From contig DATEMK010000060.1 in assembly GCA_035275625.1 (NCBI GenBank), positions 1-19,059 of the forward strand: 19,059 bases of DNA, given 5' to 3'. The notes under the pieces are model-generated. The model was not told the origin of the DNA. It was given only the letters and a program-made list of their open reading frames with translations, and searched no databases. Below, piece after piece: positions 15,136-19,059 of this stretch. The position numbers and the translations under genes are program-made. Numbering within the stretch: position 1 is the first letter of the stretch; every line of letters begins with the position of its first letter. Source of the DNA: DATEMK01 sp035275625. Lineage in GTDB: Bacteria > Bacteroidota > Bacteroidia > AKYH767-A > OLB10.

Positions 15136-15435
15136 CACTAACAATCAATGCAATATCTCTATTTAAAAAATTACGGTTGCAACATTTTTGAAATTGTCTA
15201 AAATTTTTTCAACATATTTTTCCAGATTTCGCTTTGAGAATATATTGAACAATATATAGGAAAAATGGAATAGAAGTTAAGATTTTTTTTGAAGTATAAG
15301 TTATCTTGATAACTATTAATTAATTTCTCAACAAATATTTTTATGATATGATAAATATCATGTCTTCACCTGACTAATAACATTTCAAAAATCTCTTTGC
15401 CGAAATAGTTTTGTGATAATAAAAATAAAATTATC
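15136..15435. promoter_or_regulatory. 300-nt AT-rich intergenic region with three near-perfect inverted repeats
   Basis: No gene is visible. Three inverted repeats stand about 45-60 nt apart: ATATATTG-AA-CAATATAT (15240-15257), AGTTATC-TT-GATAACT (15299-15314) and ATGATAT-GATAA-ATATCAT (15343-15361). A -7-like TAGTTTTG lies at 15406-15413, 22 nt before the start codon of the DUF2892 gene, without a clear TTG at -33. A weak -33 box together with upstream palindromes would suit a promoter needing an activator; the Crp/Fnr-type regulator encoded downstream is a candidate. No palindrome matches the standard CRP or FNR box. Confidence 0.45.
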
Positions 15436-15633
15436 ATGAAAACAAATCAAGGATTAACAGATCGTATGCTTCGAATGTATTTAGGAGTAGTCATTGCAGG
15501 AATCGGGATATTTTATAATTCAATCTGGGCAGTTATGGGCATCCCGGTTTTTATTTCAGGAATTGTGGGATTATGTCCCCTGTATTCAATTTTGAAGTTA
15601 AATACAATCAGCAAAGCAGAAAGAGAATTATAA
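15436..15633 (+). CDS. DUF2892 (YgaP-like) small inner-membrane protein
   Basis: 65 aa, the full length of this family. The N-terminal NQGLTDRMLRMYLG matches the family's N-x-G-x-x-DR-x-x-R start. Two hydrophobic helices (about 15-29 and 31-46) follow, and the GLCPLYSILKLNT end matches the conserved G-x-CPLY-x-x-x-x-x-x-T tail. It is a small cytoplasmic-membrane protein. Relatives occur alone or fused to rhodanese domains (E. coli YgaP), but a precise role is not established. It lies 124 nt upstream of the histidine kinase, with a hairpin between, and may be part of, or a target of, that signalling system. Confidence 0.85.
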   Translation: MKTNQGLTDRMLRMYLGVVIAGIGIFYNSIWAVMGIPVFISGIVGLCPLYSILKLNTISKAEREL

Positions 15634-15642
15634 ATTAATAGT

Positions 15643-15672
15643 TGCTTCTCAGCATTAAAATAGTGCGAAGCA
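15643..15672 (+). other. Hairpin between the DUF2892 and kinase genes
   Basis: TGCTTC and GCA (15643-15648, 15652-15654) pair with TGC and GAAGCA (15664-15672), giving 9 bp with a 3-nt bulge and a 9-nt loop. There is no T-tract. It begins 10 nt after the DUF2892 stop and could be a weak terminator or an RNA processing or stability site. Confidence 0.4.
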
Positions 15673-15757
15673 GTTGTGATTTAACAGCAAAAAAATTAAA
15701 TTATTTTATCCATAATTTACTCAGGTGACTTATTTTAGCGAGGTTAGAAAAACCTTA

Positions 15758-16999
15758 ATGAATCGCGAACAAAAAGACCGCCTGCTTCAGGAGCTGTTTG
15801 AACATGCTACTGAAAGTATTATTGTTATCAATAAAGACGGGTCAATTAAACTTGTAAACCCGGCAACTGAAAAACTTTTTGGATACACACAGGAAGAACT
15901 GAATGAGAAAAAAGTAGAATACCTGATGCCTGAAAGATATACAAAAAGGCATGTGGGGCACAGGGAAAACTATAATCTGAATCCACATACCCGGTCAATG
16001 GGAATCGGGATGGATTTGTATGCAAAGAAAAAAGATGGTTCGGAATTTCCGGTTGAGATCAGTTTAAGTCCTTTTGAAAGTGACGGACAGAATTTTACGA
16101 TCGCTTTTATTATTGATATTACAAAACGAAAACTGGTGGAGCTTGAAATTATCAATCATCAGAAAAAACTGGAATCAATGACGCAACAGTTAACGGCAAC
16201 AAATGAAAAACTGGAAATAAAAGTTCAGGACCGAACAAAGGTGTTGCAGGAAGCTCTTACAGAAATTGAAAAATCAAGAGTTGAACTCAGCAAAGCATTG
16301 GAGAAAGAAAAAGAATTGAATGAACTGAAATCCCGTTTCCTTTCCATGGCATCTCATGAATTCAGAACTCCCCTGACCACTATTCTTTCCTCTGCTTCAT
16401 TGATACCAGAATATGCCATGACAGAGCAGCAGGAAAAAAGAATGAAGCATGTGGAGCGGATTAAATCTGCTGTCAATAACCTGACAGATATTTTAAGTGA
16501 TTTTCTATCCCTCAGTAAAATTGAAGAAGGCAAAGTGATTGCAGATTTTAGAAAATTTAATTTGAAAAATCTTGCTGACGAAGTAAGCAATGATATGAAA
16601 GGAATTTTGAAGGAAGGTCAGGAAATAATTCAGAAGCACGCAGGCGAAGAAGAAATTGAACTCGACCCGAAGCTCACAAGGAATGTTATGATTAACTTAG
16701 TTTCAAATGCAATTAAATTTTCTGATGAAAATAAAAAAGTTTATCTGAAAACTTACGCAGATAAAAAAGGAGTCAGGATTGAAGTTCAGGATGAAGGAAT
16801 GGGTATCAGTAAAGATGACCAGGAACATTTGTTTGAACGTTTTTTTCGGGGACATAATGCAACCAATATACAGGGAACCGGTTTGGGTTTAAACATCGTT
16901 GCAAAATATGTGGAGCTAATGAATGGTTATATTGAAATGGAAAGTGAATTGGAGAAAGGAACTATATTTAAAATAACATTTCCAAAAAGTAAAAAATAA
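15758..16999 (+). CDS. Soluble PAS-domain sensor histidine kinase (FixL-like PAS)
   Basis: 413 aa from ATG 15758; a GTG at 15725 in the same frame would add 11 residues. Domains: PAS about 8-122; coiled coil about 125-190; HisKA with phospho-acceptor His200 (SHEFRTPL); HATPase with N-box Asn317 (NLVSNAIKF), G1 box DEGMGIS, F-box FERFFRG and G2 box GTGLGLNIV. All catalytic boxes are intact. There is no membrane segment, so the signal is sensed in the cytoplasm. The PAS stretch from MPERY to KKDGSEFP aligns without gaps to the heme PAS of FixL, and His65 falls on the FixL heme-ligand His. The two FixL gating arginines are not kept. The response regulator gene starts 11 nt after the stop and is the obvious partner. 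Kinase function is sure; the heme is inference. Confidence 0.9.
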   Translation: MNREQKDRLLQELFEHATESIIVINKDGSIKLVNPATEKLFGYTQEELNEKKVEYLMPERYTKRHVGHRENYNLNPHTRSMGIGMDLYAKKKDGSEFPVEISLSPFESDGQNFTIAFIIDITKRKLVELEIINHQKKLESMTQQLTATNEKLEIKVQDRTKVLQEALTEIEKSRVELSKALEKEKELNELKSRFLSMASHEFRTPLTTILSSASLIPEYAMTEQQEKRMKHVERIKSAVNNLTDILSDFLSLSKIEEGKVIADFRKFNLKNLADEVSNDMKGILKEGQEIIQKHAGEEEIELDPKLTRNVMINLVSNAIKFSDENKKVYLKTYADKKGVRIEVQDEGMGISKDDQEHLFERFFRGHNATNIQGTGLGLNIVAKYVELMNGYIEMESELEKGTIFKITFPKSKK

Positions 17000-17010
17000 A
17001 ATCTCAAATC

Positions 17011-18072
17011 ATGCAGCACATTTTACTTATAGAAGACAATAAAGAAGTTCGGGAAAACACAGCAGAAATACTTGAACTTGCAGGATACAAAGTAAACACA
17101 GCAGCCGATGGCAAGAAGGGTGTTGAACAGGTAAATAAAAGTAAACCTGATTTAATTATCTGTGACATTATGATGCCGGTACTTGATGGATATGGTGTGT
17201 TGCATTTACTCAGCAAGAATGCAGAAACTGCCAATATTCCTTTTATATTTCTAACTGCAAAAACTGAACGCACGGATGTGCGTAAAGGAATGGAAATGGG
17301 TGCTGATGATTACATCACTAAACCGTTTGATAAAATTGAATTACTCAATGCCGTTGAAAGCCGTCTGAAAAAAGCAGAATCCATTAAAAAGGAATATGAA
17401 AAAGATATTGAAGGATTAACGGCTTTCATTGGTGATGTTGCAGGAAAGGATGCTGTCAGGAAATTTACAGAGGACAAAAAAGTAAAAACATATAGGAAGA
17501 AAGAAAATATTTACCGTGAAGGAGATTATCCGCGTGGAATGTATTACATCAATAAAGGGAAAATAAAAGTTTATAAAATACATGATTTCGGAAAAGAGTT
17601 AATCACTGCACTGCTGAATGATGGAGATTTTTTTGGTTATACATCATTGCTTGAAGAAAAAGATTATACTGAAAATGCGCAGGCTCTTGAAGATGCTGAA
17701 ATCACCTTTATTCCAAGAGAGGAATTTTTTAACCTTGTTTACAATAACCAGGCTGTGGCAAAAAAGTTTTTGCACATACTTACCAAAAGTGTTACTGAAC
17801 AACAAGACCACTTGCTTGAACTTGCTTACAGTTCGGTGCGCAAGCGGGTAGCTGAAGCATTATTGCTTTTACAAAAAAAGTATAAAGACAGCGGAGGACA
17901 AGAAACATTCAGCATGTCGGTTTCGAGAGAGGATTTAGCCAATATTGTGGGTACAGCAACAGAATCACTCATCAGAACTCTTAGCGATTTTAAGGATGAA
18001 AAATTAGTGGAGATTAAAGAAGGAAAAATTTTTCTTGTGAATGAGAAAAAATTGAAAGAGTTGAAGAATTAA
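17011..18072 (+). CDS. Response regulator with receiver domain fused to a Crp/Fnr-type DNA-binding module
   Basis: 353 aa. Residues 1-120 are a complete receiver domain: acidic pair Glu8-Asp9, phospho-acceptor Asp52 (ICDIMMP), switch Thr82, Lys104 (TKPF). After a helical linker (about 120-150), residues about 152-260 form a cyclic-nucleotide-binding-type beta-barrel (YREGDYPRGMYYINKGKIKV, GDFFGYTSLLEE), then a long dimer helix and a Crp winged helix-turn-helix (about 275-353). The recognition helix keeps Glu318 and Arg322, at the places of CRP Glu181 and Arg185. The cAMP-contact Arg-Ser of CRP is replaced by Glu221-Asn222. The only Cys is Cys51 in the receiver, so an FNR-type Fe-S cluster is not possible. 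Control probably runs through phosphorylation by the adjacent kinase. The stop overlaps the stop of the convergent SulP gene. Confidence 0.92.
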   Translation: MQHILLIEDNKEVRENTAEILELAGYKVNTAADGKKGVEQVNKSKPDLIICDIMMPVLDGYGVLHLLSKNAETANIPFIFLTAKTERTDVRKGMEMGADDYITKPFDKIELLNAVESRLKKAESIKKEYEKDIEGLTAFIGDVAGKDAVRKFTEDKKVKTYRKKENIYREGDYPRGMYYINKGKIKVYKIHDFGKELITALLNDGDFFGYTSLLEEKDYTENAQALEDAEITFIPREEFFNLVYNNQAVAKKFLHILTKSVTEQQDHLLELAYSSVRKRVAEALLLLQKKYKDSGGQETFSMSVSREDLANIVGTATESLIRTLSDFKDEKLVEIKEGKIFLVNEKKLKELKN

Positions 18073-19059
18073 TGCAGCTCAATTGTTTCCACTTCAGGAA
18101 TATTTTTTAAAGTAAGCTGTATATGTTTCTGATGGGCTTTAGATTTAAAATCGCTGAAGATTTCCAGAATGTCGTTATCAATGTAAACACTGTCCGAACC
18201 AATTATTTCCACAACGCTGTATTCAGGAATTTTATCGAGCATGTCAAGAATCCTTTTTTTATTAAGGAAGCTGACGTTTAATGCTAATTCGATAATGAAA
18301 TGACGGGTGTGTCCTTCAGTTGTTTCTTTGATAGTATATCCCGCCCTGTAAGTGTGCTTTATTAAAAACCAGAGAGCATAAAGAATTCCGATAATTACTC
18401 CAATGAGCAAGTCAGTAAATAATATTGCAATAACAGTAACTATAAATGGAAGAAATTGTTCGCGTCCCTGTTTGTAAACTGCTCTTATCATTTTGGGTTT
18501 TACAAGATTGTATCCTGTGCGTATGAGAATGACTGCGAGCACACAATAGGGGATGAGATTGATTAATGGAATTGCAAAAAGAATTACAAGCAATAACCAG
18601 ACTCCGTGTGAAAATGCAGAAAGCCTGGTACGTGCACCAGCTTCAGCATTTGCTGAACTGCGGACGATAACAGCCGTGATGGGGATTCCACCAAGCAGTC
18701 CGCTTAAAAAATTTCCTGTTCCCTGTGCTATCAGTTCACGATTTTGAGGAGTAAGGCGATTGTAAGGATCGAGCTTATCAATTGCTTCAATGCTTAATAA
18801 TGTTTCCAGCGTTGCCACAAAACATATAACGACTGCATTTTTCCAGATTTCAATGTGGCTGAATAACGAATTGAATTCAGGAAATTTTATTTGTGAGAAA
18901 ATATTTTGCGGTATAGCTACAAACTGCGAAGACTTTAACTGAAATGTTTGCACATAGTTTCTAAAAAGAAAGGCAAGCAGTACACCTGATAAAACAGTGA
19001 TGAATGATGTCGGGATAAAAGGAATTTTTTTTCCAACAGTTTTTTTCCACAAAATGAGT
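18069..19059 (-). CDS. SulP family anion transporter, 3' part (partial)
   Basis: About 330 residues are visible; the frame stays open to the window edge, so the N-terminal membrane half is missing. The visible part holds the typical SulP core (LETLLSIEAIDKLD; a conserved loop with NRELIAQGTGN, LLGGIPITAVIVRSSAN and AGARTRLSAFSHG), several further membrane helices, and a C-terminal STAS-type domain (about the last 95 residues, with VVEIIGSDSVYID). SulP proteins move bicarbonate, sulfate or other anions. The substrate here is not readable, though this core resembles bacterial bicarbonate-type members. It is convergent with the regulator gene, and the stop codons overlap (18069-18072). No terminator fits between them. 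Confidence 0.88.
   Translation of the reverse strand, partial: LILWKKTVGKKIPFIPTSFITVLSGVLLAFLFRNYVQTFQLKSSQFVAIPQNIFSQIKFPEFNSLFSHIEIWKNAVVICFVATLETLLSIEAIDKLDPYNRLTPQNRELIAQGTGNFLSGLLGGIPITAVIVRSSANAEAGARTRLSAFSHGVWLLLVILFAIPLINLIPYCVLAVILIRTGYNLVKPKMIRAVYKQGREQFLPFIVTVIAILFTDLLIGVIIGILYALWFLIKHTYRAGYTIKETTEGHTRHFIIELALNVSFLNKKRILDMLDKIPEYSVVEIIGSDSVYIDNDILEIFSDFKSKAHQKHIQLTLKNIPEVETIELH

Noticed and set aside
15240..15361. Standard FNR (TTGAT-N4-ATCAA) or CRP (TGTGA-N6-TCACA) boxes in the palindromes
   Set aside because: None of the three palindromes has the right half-site and spacing, so they are listed only as inverted repeats.
15725..15757. GTG start at 15725 for the histidine kinase
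   Set aside because: It adds 11 residues outside the PAS domain; ATG 15758 begins directly before the PAS cap and is the simpler choice, though not proven.

Overview
The window looks like a chromosomal segment of a Bacteroidota (Bacteroidetes) bacterium. Three secreted proteins end in type IX secretion (T9SS) type A sorting domains (YPNP/FPNP motif, then a terminal strand with a basic end). Two promoters fit the Bacteroidetes pattern TTG-N20-TAnnTTTG, Shine-Dalgarno sequences are weak or absent, and the DNA is AT-rich. No phage, transposase, IS or CRISPR array was seen.

Layout: (1) 1-7000, a plus-strand surface-protein block: the 3' end of an unrecognised gene, a 1774-aa T9SS protein carrying a metzincin-type zinc protease motif between two beta-solenoid regions, and a 471-aa propeller-like T9SS protein. 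A hairpin terminator lies just before the latter's start codon. (2) 7173-7628, a small two-helix membrane protein, convergent with (3) a three-gene minus-strand operon (10533 to 7668): a helical exported protein, a transglutaminase-like protein with visible Cys-His-Glu, and an exported protein with a C-terminal membrane anchor. It is preceded by a near-consensus promoter. (4) 10534-11146, a 613-nt non-coding stretch rich in palindromes and holding four phased 21-bp degenerate tandem repeats. (5) 11147-14602: a third T9SS protein, a GNAT acetyltransferase and an SLC13/DASS anion symporter. (6) 14727-15135, a promoter and a tRNA cluster (Ser-GCT, Pro-TGG, Arg-TCT) whose spacers consist of 7-nt degenerate repeats, one folding into a long hairpin. 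(7) 15436-18072: a DUF2892 membrane protein, a soluble PAS histidine kinase and a response regulator whose output half is a Crp/Fnr-type protein. (8) 18069-19059, the 3' part of a SulP anion transporter, convergent with and overlapping the regulator by 4 bp.

The most interesting system is the kinase and receiver-Crp/Fnr pair. The kinase PAS domain aligns without gaps to the FixL heme-PAS region through the heme-ligand histidine. The partner joins a receiver directly to a Crp/Fnr DNA-binding module that lacks the cAMP-contacting arginine and an Fe-S cysteine cluster. This resembles a shortened FixL-FixJ-FixK cascade, in which phosphorylation, not ligand binding, would drive a Crp/Fnr protein. 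The heme assignment and the targets are inference. The transglutaminase-like operon and the repeat-built non-coding stretches are the other parts worth a second look.
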